A stretch of 64,000 nucleotides of DNA. It comes from Diplolepis rosae (lineage: Eukaryota; Arthropoda; Insecta; Hymenoptera; Diplolepididae). The DNA lies in contig JAPYXD010000308.1 of the NCBI GenBank assembly GCA_030998225.1, forward strand, positions 1,622,001 through 1,686,000. The letters run 5' to 3'. Positions 1 to 12,057 of the stretch are shown piece by piece. The position numbers and the translations under genes are program-made. The notes under the pieces were generated by a model that was given only the letters and a program-made list of their open reading frames with translations, was not told the DNA's origin and did no database searches. The first letter of the stretch is position 1; each line of letters starts with the position of its first letter.

Positions 1-1395
1 TTCCCCTTATCATCTACCTGAAAGAGCACACCACTAATTCCTTTGCTAGAAGCATCTTTCTGTAATTTAAATGGAATATTGGGGATATAATGCTTCAACA
101 TGATGCAGTCAGCGAGATTATTTTTTAATTCTCGAAAGGCTTTTTTATGAATCGCAGTCCAAGTCCACCGATTTGATTCCTTGAGGATAACTCTAAAAGG
201 ATCCAAATAGCTTGAATAACGAGCAACAAATTGCCGGTAGTAATCACATCTGCCTAAAAATCTTTGCAATTGAGTACGATTTTCGGGTTCAGAAAAATCT
301 CGTATGATTTCTAATTTATCGGGATCCAGCTGAATTCCATCGAGAGACAACCTGAAGCCCAAATATTTTACTTACTCTCGACAAAACAAGGACTTGTCTA
401 ACCGCAGTGTGAAGTTTCGACTCTGCAATATATCAAAAACTGAAACCAAATCTTTTAGATGGTCATCAAAAGTTCCTGCGGTTGTGATAAGTAGATTATT
501 CACATATGCCGTCAAATACGCATCACATTGACTTCCAAACGCAAAGTTTAAGGCTCTAATAAACCCTGATCCAGCCGTTTTTAGTCCAAAGGGTATGCGG
601 CAGAAATGATACACTCTGTAATTGCGCACGAAAGCAGTATACTGACGAGAGTCTTTATGCAAAGGTATGGCAAATACCCATTTGCTAAATCCGACGTCGA
701 AATATACTTAATGCCATGAAATTTTTGCAAAATTTCACTTATACGAGGTGGAGCTTCATTCTCAGATTCTATAATATTATTAATGAACCGCGCGTCCAGA
801 CATATTCGTATGTTTCCATCACTTCTTTGTACAATGCGTAAAGGATTACAATACGAACTCGTAGATCTCTCAATTATCCTTGCCTTGAGCATTCTTTCAA
901 TTTCCAGTTCAATCACGATACTTTAATGGAACTGGATATGTTTTATGAACGAATGTTTTATGGGGCTTTATTTTTAATGAATATTCATAATTTCCGGCGC
1001 TAATATCCTTATAAGAAAATAATTTTTTAAACTTGTAAAAAGTGTCTACGAATGCACGACGCTCTCGAGAACCACAGGTCGTAAGGGATTCCGCGACAGA
1101 TCGAACATCGTTCAAGAACGCGTCATCATCTGACTCACTATAAATATTATTAGAGTACATAAAATCGAATTGTGTCTTTTCCTGTTCATTTAATTCGCTT
1201 TCTACAATAATCATATCATTTAATTGTATATTCCGCTGACTGTTACCTGTCGATAAATTCAACCTTACATCAAGCCTGTTTTGCTTATTTTCAAATTTCA
1301 AGTCATCATTAATGGCCTGGTCTATCATTTGACAATATTGATTAGGGATTCCCAATTGTAAGTCATTCGAATGAAACAGATTTTGAAACACGTCA
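1..1395 (-). pseudogene. Ty3/Gypsy pol remnant: RT and start of RNase H
   Basis: Seen: conceptual minus-strand fragments in three frames. A linker (1391-909) runs to the RT entry (HKTYPVPLKYRD). A second frame holds ERMLKARIIERSTSSYCNPL and ICLDARFINN. A third holds RIPFGLKTAGSGF and the polymerase box. After a TAA at 369-371 the frame continues through KYLGFRLSLDG, RFLGRCDYYRQF and the RNase H start KDASSKGISGVLFQ, reaching the window edge. Known: this order is the Ty3/Gypsy RT-RNase H. Odd: the catalytic YVDD box reads YVNN, so both metal-binding aspartates are lost. With two frameshifts and one nonsense codon it cannot encode an active enzyme. Confidence 0.85.
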
Positions 1396-1686
1396 ATTTA
1401 ATTTACATGTAAATTGTCAAAAAAATCATTTTTATTTTCAAATACAATGTTATTTTCATCATTTTTAATAGGATCTTAATCATTTTTTTTTATTTAAATA
1501 ATCAACTTCTCTTTTATCGGAGATTTCATTATTTACTTGTTTCATTAATGGAAATTCATCATGGCATAAAACAATTTCATTTTTAGCACGCGAATCAACA
1601 GAAAACTTTCGGTTTGGGTGTAAGTTTCTTTACAAAATGATTTTCGAAAAATTAAATTACAATGTTTCCCCTCCAAAGATTCAAAA

Positions 1687-2115
1687 TTAGTAATTAGATC
1701 GACCGTACAGCGATAATACCGCAGGAACACAGTAACCATCAAGTGTAACTGTGTGATGTTTATAATACAGCATGACTTTATTATTCAACAGCCACTCATT
1801 ACCCAAAATTACCTGACTAGTCAAACCGGACATAACAAGAAATGGTGTAGATCGAGAATAATCCCCAATTTTAACTCCCATCAAAACTTGTTTTTTTATC
1901 CAAGTCACTTTTTTACCTATAGCCGTTAACAACAGTACATTTTTTACTGGAAATTCCGGAATTTTTTTATGCTGCAATAAATAAGTATAAAATACTTCAG
2001 AAATACATGTAATTTGACTTCCGGAGTCTATAAGTGCTGGAACGGGGGCCCTCAAAATGGAAATCAATAACATTGGACATTTCTGCATGTGCATTGAGCC
2101 GGATGCCATTTCCAT
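1687..2115 (-). pseudogene. Ty3/Gypsy aspartic protease region
   Basis: Seen: an open minus-strand segment with PVPALIDSGSQITCISE, whose DSGS is the retroviral-type aspartic protease active-site loop, followed by VLLLTAIGKK and VILGNEWLLNNK (the hydrophobic-hydrophobic-Gly near the protease C-terminus). It lies between the gag-like ORF upstream and the RT downstream, as expected for a Gypsy polyprotein, but is separated from both by frame breaks. Function by family: cleaves Gag-Pol during particle maturation. Probably inactive in this copy because the reading frame is broken on both sides. Confidence 0.75.
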
Positions 2116-2200
2116 GTTAGGCTCTTCATGACGTCATGGGACAGGTCCCCGTATAGATCATATGGATCTTGACTCGCTGTTGGACCCAAATACGCCGCGT

Positions 2201-3234
2201 CTTGATTTAGTTTAAATTATTAAAATTTCCTGTTTGCATTAGTGAGGGAGGTGGCACACTTAAGTTGGACATTTCAAGTAACCGACCATTATTTGATGAA
2301 TTAGGTTCAAAAGAGAGCGTTTCCATTGAATGATGTGGTGGCGCGCATGCACACGCCACGTTCCTATTTCTGGACGCAGAGTACACACCTGCACACAAGT
2401 ATCTCTAATTTAAATTGTTTGTATTTTGAAATAGATTTGACTTATTGTTTACAAATTTCGAATTAACTTCTACACCTCGAATTTTACATTGTATATCTTT
2501 ATCAAAATTATTAGAACTATCATTCTGTGATTGACTTTGTTAGCGTTTTCGACCACTGTCGCGTTCTTCGTGAATCATATCTAGGTGTGCTAAGGCTTGC
2601 GTAATTTTGTTGACATCAGAATAATCTATCGTAGCCAGAGCTTCCTTCACGCGAACCGGTGATTGCTGAATAATACTATAATTAATCTCATATGTTTCCG
2701 GGACCGGAAAAAATATTTTGCTTCCTTATATTGCGAATAAAAATAAGTCTGTAAACTAATGCCTTGTGTTGTATCAAAAAGTTTCGCCGCCCAACGAGAC
2801 TTTATCTGAACACGAATAGGAATCGAATAGAATTACGCCAAAAATGATGCTCTGAACGCATCATACCCATCGAAAATAGCGCGATTTGCTTCGAACCAAA
2901 TTTCCGCTCTTCCTTCAAGCGAACTTTCAGCCACGAGAAGTTTTTGTGCTTCCGGTATTCTTTTGGAAGTGAAATAAGTTTCAAGAGAAGCCAAAAACTC
3001 GCTTAGATTTTTTCTTTGGTCATCCTCAAACTTAGGGTCCTTGGTATCGGTGTTAAGTGTACGTAAACCAGCAATGAAATTATTTATGGCTAAAGCTCCG
3101 CCGTCCCCGTGCTGCATCGCCAACTGCTCGTCCTGCCAAACCCGAAGTCTGTTTATTTCATCGCGTTGAGAATTGTTTAATTTGAGCAACTCGTCAATTT
3201 CTCTCCACAAATCATTTATCGTTTCCTCATCCAT
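2201..3234 (-). pseudogene. Gypsy gag remnant
   Basis: Seen: minus-strand ORF from an ATG at 3234 (MDEETINDLWREIDELLKL), an N-terminal helical, probably coiled segment, then DQRKNLSEFLASLETYFTSK and ESSLEGRAEIWFEANR, a gag-capsid-like pattern. It breaks near 2833, and frames continue loosely to about 2200 (a short ORF at 2398-2207 holds two CxC-type cysteines that may be zinc-knuckle debris). The position directly behind the primer binding site and ahead of the protease supports gag. I do not recognise a specific family beyond Ty3/Gypsy. Confidence 0.65.
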
Positions 3235-3451
3235 TTTTTTGATAATGTTTTACGCCCAGCAGGCTTGTTCACTGGATTTATACTTTTTTTAGTATGGAGA
3301 TTTTTTGTGCCCCCTGCTCTTCAGGAAGACCTTTTGATCTAGTATTAATTGAAGTATTACCTTGCAATTTTTACATAAATTATATACTTAAAATTATGAC
3401 TTATGAGACAAAATACATCCCTTCCAGTACTAAATCAAATAAAATTCAAGT

Positions 3452-3469
3452 GTCTTTGTTCGGGCGCCA
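3452..3469 (-). promoter_or_regulatory. Primer binding site, tRNA-Lys type
   Basis: On the minus strand these 18 bases begin TGGCGCCCGAACA, matching the 3' end of a tRNA-Lys type primer used by many retroelements. It sits 217 bases before the gag ATG, where reverse transcription of the Gypsy element at 1-3234 should start. Confidence 0.75.
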
Positions 3470-3476
3470 TTTATTA

Positions 3477-4334
3477 TGTAACGGTCTATTCCGTTCATCC
3501 AATTGTAAATACTATTTTTAACATAGATCGGATAAAAGATTATAATTGAATGTAAAATGAAAAATATTTTATTTCCATCTACTGGATCAAAAGGTTTCGA
3601 ATTTACCAAAGGTTGTTAATATTGGTCAACAAATACCGTGACCTATCAACATTATTTATAACAGGGGACATTTACAGATTCTGATAACTATCAGCTCGAA
3701 ATCGTTAAATATAATATAAAATTACAATAAGAATAAGAATGTTTCCGTACAAAATTAAATTACTCACACACACACCCCACCATGCCAATACACAATCGAA
3801 TCACTCAAATTATTAAAATATTTAATCAACTTACAATAAATAGACGTATTGGATTATCAGTAGTTCGAGTCACCCAATCATAAATATATTCATGTTCATG
3901 ATGATGTAGAGACGTCTTTATGAGGCATAATCAACTCATCATACCTTGTCATAAAAAAATCCACATATAAATTTTCAATATATGATTAAATGGGTGCGTT
4001 TCTTCTTTCACTTCACCTTGTGCCTTATATATATATATATATATTAATGATGCCATATGTGAGTGAGAGAATTGTTCTCCTCGTAATATGGTGAATTTAA
4101 GGATCAGAAGAGATACCACTTATATAATTTTGCGACTATAAAAGATAAAATATATCGTCGAAAGTCGATAGCTTATCAGACCTTCTCAATATAATAAAAT
4201 TTTAATACTTTTCTCTCCTCAGGCCATAACGTCACTACTCTCTCTCATCGCTAACCGACGTCATCAATCACGTGAACGTTTACAAACTCTGACGGACTTC
4301 CTCACACAATGATTTGATAAACTTTATCCTTACA
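3477..4334 (-). repeat. Probable 5' LTR of the Gypsy element (approximate ends)
   Basis: The AT-rich block upstream of the primer binding site occupies the place of the 5' LTR. On the minus strand a candidate start is TGTAAGG near 4334 and a candidate end is CGTTACA near 3477. The partner LTR lies outside the window, so the ends are inferred only. It contains a short (TA)n run at about 4029-4044. Confidence 0.35.
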
Positions 4335-4344
4335 AAAAGATACC

Positions 4345-5035
4345 TGTCAAAATTTCATGACATTCTGATGTTTGGTCTGTGACAATGGACAAAACATGGA
4401 TCCATCACTACACTCCACAAGTCAAAGGGGTCGTCAGCCGAGTGGACTGCAGTCGGTGAGAAGCGTCCAAAGTGGCCAAACACGCAAATGTGGGCCGGTA
4501 AGGTTATGGCCTCAGTATTTTGGGATGCTCATGGAGTTTTGTTCATCGACTACCTTGAAAAAGGTAAGACGATCAGTAGCGAACGTTACATTGGCTAATT
4601 GATGCGTTTGAAGAATGAAATCGGTGAGGAATGGCTCCAAATGAAGAAGAAAAAAGTGCTCTTTTACCAAGACAATGCGCCGTGTCACAAGTCGCTCGCT
4701 ACCATGGCAAAATTAAATGAATTGAGCTTCGAATTGCTTCCGCACCCACCATATTCACCGGGTCTGGCCCCCAACGACTATTTCCTGTTTGCAGACCTCA
4801 AAAAAAATGCCCCAAGAAAAGAGATTCTACTCCAATAAGGAAGTCATCACCGAAACGAACGCTTATTTCGAGGTCAAAGATAAATCGTTCTACAAAAAAG
4901 GTATTGAAATGTTAGAGAAGCGCTGGACTGATTGTGTTGCTTTTGAAGGAGACTATGTTGATGGATAAAGTCGAGTTTTGCCAAAAAAATGGGTTTTTCC
5001 TAGTTAGTCCCGGGAATTATTGATCCACGTGTTAG
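4345..5035 (+). mobile_element. mariner (DD34D) remnant, 3' half
   Basis: Seen: in shifting plus-strand frames, MDKTWIHHYTPQ (first catalytic Asp region), VLFYQDNAPCHKS (second Asp) and PPYSPGLAPNDYFLF (third Asp), then the C-terminal KRWTDCVAFEGDYVDG. Known: the D-34-D arrangement of mariner transposases (irritans-like). The N-terminal DNA-binding half is missing, and there are at least two frameshifts plus in-frame stops. A likely 3' end lies near 5035 (GGGAATTATTGATCCACGTG). It abuts the Gypsy LTR, so either the mariner or the LTR truncated the other. Confidence 0.8.
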
Positions 5036-5985
5036 ATTTTAAGCTGTGATAAGTAAATTAATAAATGAAATAATAATCTTTCGAACTAGTGGAAAGAATT
5101 GACTACAGGCACGTGTATGGTACTGGCAGCTAGTACCCTACTGAAAAATTCAGCGTATGATCTAGTACAAGATCCTAATAGGACAAGACGTCAGAATCTA
5201 CTTTGGAACCTACCCAGAAAACGTAGCCGAGAATAACGTAGGAAGCGTCGCCGGAAATCCAGACCGGATCTGTCATCAAATCCTAACAGAATCCTAATGT
5301 GAAATTATGAATTATTACTTTATAAATGTTTACTTATTATGCTAGAATGTGAATTAGCAACAACCTTCAAAATTTTGTTCATTTTTGCGTGTCTGAAATC
5401 CTTTTTAATATTCTCTAAAATTCCATCATCGATCGGTACTAGCATAATATCTGATGAATAGCAGATACGGTACAATGCCAGTTGGCAGTCCTTGTATCAT
5501 ATCGACTTTTCTATCTTCAATATGTGACTCCTAATAGATTAACAGTAATACTTTTTTCAGTTATCCCTCGTAGCATAAAAAGAAATCTTTTTACATTCTC
5601 ATCATGAATGAGAAGGTATTGGTTTTATGTGAAAAATGACTTTCGAAATTTTCATCAAATCTTTACGTTTTGAGACCCCCTGAGTCAGAAAAAACGGTTA
5701 TTACGAAAGTGTCTGTCTGTCTGTCTGTAGTAGGTCGTGTGTGGCATAACTCTCGATAGAATTATCAGATTGAATTGAGCTTTGGCACACTTTATCGGAG
5801 CCGAAAAAGTAAGGACAAGATCGTTAACCAGCCACATCCAATAAAAATTGAGGGAATGAGCATTACTTTTGTGTTTTTGAAAATAACTTTTTGGAAAAAT
5901 CAAAAATTTCAATACTGGTTTTTGATAGTGCTCATAAATCTCTACAAATTACTACAATAACATTTTTTGATTAAATTAAAATTAT
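5036..5985. other. Intronic non-coding sequence
   Basis: AT-rich sequence of the Sidestep intron or flank. It includes a short GTCTGTCTGTCTGTCTG microsatellite at about 5709-5727 followed by a motif (CATAACTCTCGATAGAATTA) that looks repeat-derived. No coding sequence is recognised; the short ORFs here show no family pattern. Confidence 0.5.
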
Positions 5986-5989
5986 AAAT

Positions 5990-6575
5990 GTTACAGCATA
6001 TTAAAACTTGAAAAAAGTCAATATCAAAATAACATTTTCCAGTTAAATTATACGAGATACGGAAAAACGTTATAATACAATAATATTTTCTACATAAAGA
6101 CCTACAAATTTGAATCGTAACATTTTTTCATAAGATGCATATTTTTCTTTGTGATTTAAAAAAAAAGATATTGAAAATCCAAAATTCAATTTGTCAACAA
6201 CAATATGTGAAATACGAAAAAAATGTAAGCATACAAAATTGTTCGTTTCAAAAGGATCTACAAAGTTTGTCTGACACAGTTTCTGAAAAAACATATATTT
6301 TTCGTTTCAATTCCAAAAAATACGATTAAAATTCAAAAATTCTATTTTTTAGACAAAATATATGAGATACATAAAAAACGTTTGGATGGAAAATTATTTG
6401 CCTGAATGAGGTCTACACATTCTTTTTGAGAAGTTTCTCGACAGGATGTATATTTTATGTTTTTATTTTTAATATTGAAAAAATTCGATTTTTTTCACCA
6501 AAATATGTGAGATATGAAATAAGCGTTGTTCTGCTAAATCGTTTCCCTAAATAAAGTCTACGATTGTTTTTCCTT
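5990..6575. repeat. Degenerate tandem repeat, about 4 units of 146-158 bp
   Basis: The phrase (G)AGATACGAAAAAACGTT recurs near 6052, 6206, 6364 and 6510. Each copy is followed at similar distance by a TCTACAAA-like phrase and a CATATATTTTTC-like phrase. Spacing is about 154, 158 and 146 bp. The units are diverged, so the array is old. Confidence 0.6.
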
Positions 6576-7060
6576 TTTTAGATATTAGGAAAAAAATAAA
6601 TTATTTTAATCATGTAATTTATTAAAAAGTTACTGAAATGAATACAGAAAATCGAGCGCGACGCGCGAGTGTCATGATGAGAATGTGTTCGTTAAGGCCG
6701 ATAGAGCCTTAATTAAATTGAATTTCCTGTTTCACTTAAACTGAAAAAGAAATTTAGTGAATTTGAGAAAATGAGTAATTTACATCATCTTTAATATTAT
6801 AAAATTGGTTTGAACTTCAGTATTAAATTATAAGAAATAAACTTAAATGTATGCGAAGAGCGCAAGACCGAGTGCGAAGCGCGAGGTCCAGAAAGAACGG
6901 AGTGCGAAGCGCGACGATCAAATTGCGTACCCTAGGCGTACTCAAACTTGCGAGCTGCGCGCGAAGTGCGCGATGAGAATGTCCTCGGAAGCGGGCAAAT
7001 TTTTTTGAATAGAATAATGTGAGTTTTTTCTAATTATGTACATCGTGTCTGAATATAAAA
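6576..7060. other. Non-coding; GC-rich repeated words
   Basis: Mostly AT-rich, with CpG-rich words repeated around 6650-6670 and 6856-6980 (GTGCGAAGCGCGA, GCGCGACGCGCGAG, GCGCGCGAAGTGCGCGATG). Both end close to ATGAGAATGT, so this looks like part of a dispersed repeat. Nothing coding seen. Confidence 0.45.
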
Positions 7061-7067
7061 AGCTTAC

Positions 7068-7367
7068 CGGCAGCAACTAGTTGAAAGAGGCAGTGTTTAC
7101 ATTGCTCTCCAACGATATTTTCAGCCCAGCAAGAGAGGGTCCCATAATCTAATTCGGTGGCTGGCGTATACTTTAGTACACTTAGGCCGCTCGATGGATT
7201 TACCGAAAATTTGTCGACAGGTACTTCAACGATCTCACCGCTGTTGTTGAATTTCCATCGAAAACGATGTGCTGGCGGATCAGCTTCAACTCTGCACTCA
7301 ATGTCTAACGTCTCACCTCTAGATGCACCCACAACAACTACTCGATCGTCTTTGCATACTGGAGTAT
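7068..7367 (-). CDS. Sidestep-family Ig protein, exon C (complete Ig domain)
   Basis: Seen: 300 nt from an AG acceptor (plus 7368-7369) to a GTAAGC donor (plus 7062-7067). Entry is phase 1, completing the tyrosine codon begun in exon B (RVK-Y-TPVC), and exit is phase 1. The domain shows TPVCKDDRVVVVGASRGETL, the B-strand cysteine in DIECRVEADPP, the tryptophan in FRWKFNNSGE, and the F-strand cysteine in YGTLSCWAENIVGEQ, ending FQLVAAG. Known: in Sidestep proteins this domain precedes an FN3 domain and a transmembrane segment, which would lie below position 1. No stop or frameshift interrupts it, so it looks under constraint, unlike the transposon genes around it. Confidence 0.88.
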
Positions 7368-7379
7368 CTAGAATAAAAG

Positions 7380-7856
7380 AAAATAATGTAGAAAATAAGA
7401 TATTTTTGTTTGTGAAATCTATTGCATTTGAAGAAAACTGACTAGAAAGTTGAAAAAAAGATTTTTTAGCGCACATGCACGAAATGTGTAATGATGCCGT
7501 TCGAGACTAGAGAAAACGGACAAGTCGTATTTCCGTCATGATTATTTTTCGTTCTTTTTTCGTTGTTTGAATCCGTCTTCTTGTTTTGCGTCCCCTCGTA
7601 CTGACCCAATTCGTTTTGTTTCTTCTCGTTCTCGTCTCATTTCTTCGATTATTACTCGACAAATGTTTGATTTAAAGTTTTAGGGAAAATCCAAACATTG
7701 TCGTGTGTGGGTTTTCCCTAAAAATTCAACTTCGACTCTTCGGTACCTTTTCTGTCTCATATCCTTGATTTTTCTTGAATAAGTTTCTATAAACCAAAAT
7801 ATAACGCATTCCTTATAAAATTCATCAACAAATCACAAAAAACACGACTACATATA
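7380..7856. other. Intron next to exon C
   Basis: Upstream (minus-strand sense) intron sequence adjoining the exon C acceptor. The tract just before the acceptor is pyrimidine-rich on the minus strand. No transposon coding is recognised before the TIR starting at 7859. Confidence 0.5.
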
Positions 7857-7858
7857 TA

Positions 7859-9664
7859 GGGTGAGGAGCATAAAGTGTTACAGAGCGATAGCACTCAAAC
7901 TGTTGATGATATCCAAAAATGTTTCAGACAAAAGTTTCAGTGTTAAGGCCGTCATATTCGACCACCCTATTTTTTTTACCGGTGGAGGCGCTTAAGCTAC
8001 GTCAAGGTCAACTCCACTTTTAAAAATAGAACCATGTATTTTTCTTTCGATGAAATTATTACCGACTTTAAGACGTATTCAGCGGCCTACAACACAAGGT
8101 CATTCCAGTCACGCAAAGTATGAAAATAGTGGAAAAATCATTTTCATTTCTTTTCATTTCTTACGATACCCATGATGATACACATCGATAGGGTATTGTT
8201 GACATCGGCAGAAAGTAAGAATTTTCTATTGACATATCAGTTAGTCACACATTACCTTCTAATGTGAGTACATCGGAACGTGAAAATAAACGATTTTCAA
8301 GAATATTTTGATATGTTCATGGTTCTGGGGGAATGCCGTAAATATTACAGAAACACCCAAGATTTGTACGCGGCTCGTTATTCGGATAGACAACAAAAAT
8401 CACACATGGTTTTTAAGCGATTACCTGGCCGTTTCTGTCGCTTCGGTACAGTAAAACAATTACAAGTCAAACGTCTACCGATTGTTTATGAAAATAATGC
8501 GGCTGCTATCTTAGATTTCGCTGCACTAAATCCACATGCGAGCAGCAGGCGAATGGAAAAAAAGAGTGCAATGACTCAGCGATCTGTATTAAGAATCTTA
8601 CATCAGCACAAGTACCATCCGTATCTTATGTCACTATATCAGGATTTTTACGGCAATGATTTCCTAAAACACGTTAATTTCTGTTGTATTTTTTTAATTT
8701 CGTATGAAAATGCGCACAGATGTCTCATTTCTGAGTCATCTGCTTTTTTCTGATGAAGCTAACATCGCAAGTACGGGAAATGTGAATAGACATGATATGC
8801 ATTATTGGGCAAATGAGAATCCTCGATGGATCAGAACTGTACCATTTCAACATCCGTGGTCTGTTAATTGTTGGTGCGGCATTGTCGTCGATCACATCAT
8901 TGGTCCATATTTTTTTGAAGGTGCTTGACTGGACAAGTTTACGCAAACTTTCTGCAAAACGTACTGCCTCAATTAATGGAAGATGTGCCCCTGTATGTTG
9001 GCATGAACATGTGGATGCAACACTACGCTACACCACCCCTTTATGCTCTGAGTTCAAGACAATTGATGAATGAGATTTTTGAAGAAAAGTGGATAGGACG
9101 AGGCGACCCTGTAGCTTGGCCACCTCGTTCGCCAGATCTAACATCGCCAGATTACTTTTTATGGGGTTTTATCAAAGAACGCGTAATGGCGGTAGCACCT
9201 ACCACGCCTGACGACATGAAAGAAAGACAACGCCAAGCATGTACCGAAATTACATCACAAATGTTGGCTGAAGTTAGACGATCTTTTCATCAGCCAATTG
9301 ACAATTGCTTATAAGTCGAGGGTCATCACTTCGAGCATCTTCTGTAGTTGGACCCAAACCAAGGTTCGTGGATCCTTTGAAAGTGATTTTTCGACTTTTT
9401 CATACTTTGGGTGACTAGAAAGACCTTGTGTTGTAGGTCGCGGAATTCGTTTTAAAATCGGTAATAATCTCATCGAAAAAAAATACATGGTTCCATTTAA
9501 AAAAGTGGAGTTGGCTTTGATGTAGCTTCAGCGCCTCCACGGATAAAAAAATAGGGTGGTCGAGTATGATGGCCTTCTCGAACACTGAAACTTTTGTCTG
9601 AAACATTTTTGGATATGATCAACAGTTTGAGTGCTATCGCTCTGTAACACTTTATATGTTCACC
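7859..9664 (+). mobile_element. Tc1/mariner-superfamily element (DD41D-like) with long TIRs
   Basis: Seen: TIRs of about 270 bp (from 7859, GGGTGAGGAGCATAAAGTGT; ending at 9664) flanked by TA on both sides (7857-7858, 9665-9666). The interior encodes, in several plus-strand frames, an N-terminal HTH part (LPIVYENNAAAILDFAALNP, RSVLRILHQHKYHPY), FSDEANIASTG (first Asp), NCWCGIVVDHIIGPYFFEGA, then WPPRSPDLTSPDYFLWGFI (third Asp). Known: IS630/Tc1/mariner transposases cut and paste into TA. Counting from the second-Asp position to the last Asp gives about 41 residues. Odd: the second Asp box, normally QQDGA, reads MQHYA, and there are frameshifts, so it is dead. Confidence 0.85.
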
Positions 9665-9666
9665 TA

Positions 9667-10285
9667 GTATATTTCTATGATGTGTTGTGATGTACAAAAA
9701 TATAAATAAAAATAAATAAAAATACAAATATCTCAAAGAATAAAATATTTAAAATAAAAATATTTCAGCAGGTTTTAGAAAGTTTGGTCAATTTCTTTGC
9801 TGGAAGTAAAAAGATAGAAATTCTATTACTTTGAATCACTTCCTATCTGTTAGATGGAAAGAGATAATAAAAGACCTCGTCTATTGACCTGTATCTCATT
9901 TCATCCCTTCATTCATACTCTATCTGTTCCCATACCTTTGTCAATCCAGATTAACGCGTATCTCTTTCCAACCCATTTTCATTGTCTCAATCTATCTCTA
10001 GTCTAAGTAAGTTTATCTCCTTCTATCTCTTTACTAATTCTGATTCACACCCACCCGTTTCAATTCCCTTTCAGTACAGCCAAATTGTCTTAAAATAAGG
10101 GGGTAGATCGCAAAAGTGGGAGACTGACTCAATTTTTTATGTATGCTTAAAAAGTATTCTGTATGTGACAAAAATGTGATTAATAGTGTTCCTTACTTCC
10201 TTTTATTTTTTATATTTTGACTGTTTTCGAGACTACGGGAAGAGTCCTATAATAACTTTAGAAATTTGCTCATTCTTACATGCGT
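9667..10285. other. AT-rich non-coding sequence
   Basis: Contains pyrimidine-rich phrases (CTATCTCT repeated between about 9900 and 10030). Nothing recognised. Confidence 0.4.
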
Positions 10286-10289
10286 ATTG

Positions 10290-10780
10290 AACTTCTAGCC
10301 GCTGTAACTCGAAGTCAGGTATGTTGCAACGGGACAGACGTACCGTGCCTGCGTCGAGTACCAATGAATGGATACTCCTATGATTAGTCCTCGGCGAAAA
10401 GCAGAGCTTGGCGTCAGGTGTCTCTAATTGAGTTCTGCCAAGGCCCGGTTACTGACCGATCACCCAAAGCTGCCATGTCAAACGCCGACGAATAGGTTCC
10501 CCGATGGCCGGCCTTCTATATGAACCGAGGGTCCTCGTCAGGTTCCCCTGACTACCCTCGGCTCTGGTGACATTAGGAAAACCGTCATCGACTAGATCGA
10601 ACACTAATCACCAGACCAGGGTTCTAGCAGGGCTGCACCGAATCGTGACTTCTGGATGCCCCTTGCCAGCATTCGGCAGGAGCTGGCGCTAGCGTCTGGT
10701 GTCCTTGACTCGACACTGCTAAGGTGAGGCTAGGTCCACAAGACAGCTCAGAAAGTTACCTAACACCACCGAACCTCCCC
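10290..10780. repeat. GC-rich block, unclassified, probably transposon-derived
   Basis: About 490 bp with much higher GC than its surroundings (for example GATGGCCGGCCTTCTATATG, CCCCTTGCCAGCATTCGGC). No long ORF. Abrupt composition borders suggest an inserted element, perhaps untranslated LINE sequence, but no TIRs, poly(A) or target duplication could be identified. Confidence 0.4.
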
Positions 10781-10799
10781 ATCTTTTTTAAAACAATAC

Positions 10800-11555
10800 C
10801 GAACTATACCGATCCAGACTGTACGAGATCAAACATCACCTGAAGTAAATAGTCTTTTTCTCATAAAAGACTAATTCGTTTTAAAAAAAAATGTGTGTAT
10901 AGTGTTATGGTCTTAACAAGAAGAGGGAGAGTGAGCGAGACAAATGAGTCATTCAACCAACCTCTCACTCTTTTCATCACCGTCTTTTTCAATTGTTTTT
11001 TAAACTTAAATTTTATTTCATTTTAATTGAGAATTTTCTTTAGCCAATACTAAAATATCGTTATATATTGAGTCTATAGGAATAGATGTTGAAAATAAAT
11101 CAACAGCTAAGGAATACGAAATAACGAAGTTTATTGCAAAAAATCAAATTGCTCCTCAACATGGGAGTACAACGTGCTACCAGTGCAGGCACAGTCAATT
11201 AAATAATATAGGGGAAAATGCAAAAATTAATGCAAAATGAATGAATAGAAAGATCAAAAAGTGACAAGTGAATTATAAGTAACATTTTCTTCTTCATTTT
11301 CCGAATCTTATTCTATCAGTTTTGTATTTATTTTCAGTTAATTAAATAAATGCATAGCAACTAAAAACTATGTTTAAAACTCAGTTTATTTGCTGTACCT
11401 TTTTCTACAATTAAAAATGAAGTCTTATAAATGATTAATGGTGAAGAAATATTAAATAAATGAAAAATCGTTTTGATGTTAGCTCATCGTATGGCGCATT
11501 TCGAAGTTCCTCATTTCCGCACAACTCTAACCACTCACGTCCAGTGACACTATTT
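10800..11555. other. AT-rich non-coding sequence
   Basis: No coding, TIR or tandem structure recognised. A short run of GAGAGTGAGCGAGACAAATG-like purine sequence lies at about 10920-10945. Confidence 0.4.
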
Positions 11556-11559
11556 CTTG

Positions 11560-12057
11560 GAAGTCAATGTATTGGGACAACTTTTATGTGCCACCGGCGC
11601 GCAAACTCGTTTGTTCGCTACAGTTAACAGTAGCGCAATGTAGTACATTTCGCCAGAAAGGAATGAAATGTAAAAATTGAACTGCGCATGCGCCCATAGC
11701 CATGAAACGAAGCTCAATCCTTCTTATTCTTCTTCTTCTTCGTACAGCGTTAGCATCTTACTGGCAAAGCCTTGTACATTTGAACTACGCATGCGTCTAC
11801 TAAAATCCATTACTACTACACAAGATCGATAAAATCAAAATGGCCGGGACTAGTCGTGACATATCAAGTGTAATGACTAGCGCCGCAAACAACTACAATA
11901 CTAGTTTAGATTCCAGTGTACGCATAAAAACTCGTATACGCACCGAAGTCACATAAAATAGAATACGTGCCAATGCACACAATTCGGGTAATTCCGAGAC
12001 TCGCGACAATGCTCGTCCCGCAATGACCCTCATTCTGCGCCTGGGCACGTAATGTAC
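11560..12057 (+). repeat. Unclassified dispersed repeat, copy 1
   Basis: Seen: about 500 bp that is similar, as reverse complement, to 35470-35970. Shared landmarks include AAGCCTTGTACATTTGAACT, a CGCATGCG word, a (CTT)n run next to CGTACAGCGTTAGCA, and the end ATGACCCTCATTCTGCGCC. No long ORF, no clear TIR. Probably a non-autonomous element. Confidence 0.65.

Noticed and set aside
5709..5727. The GTCT repeat as a functional site
   Set aside because: A short simple repeat with no supporting context.
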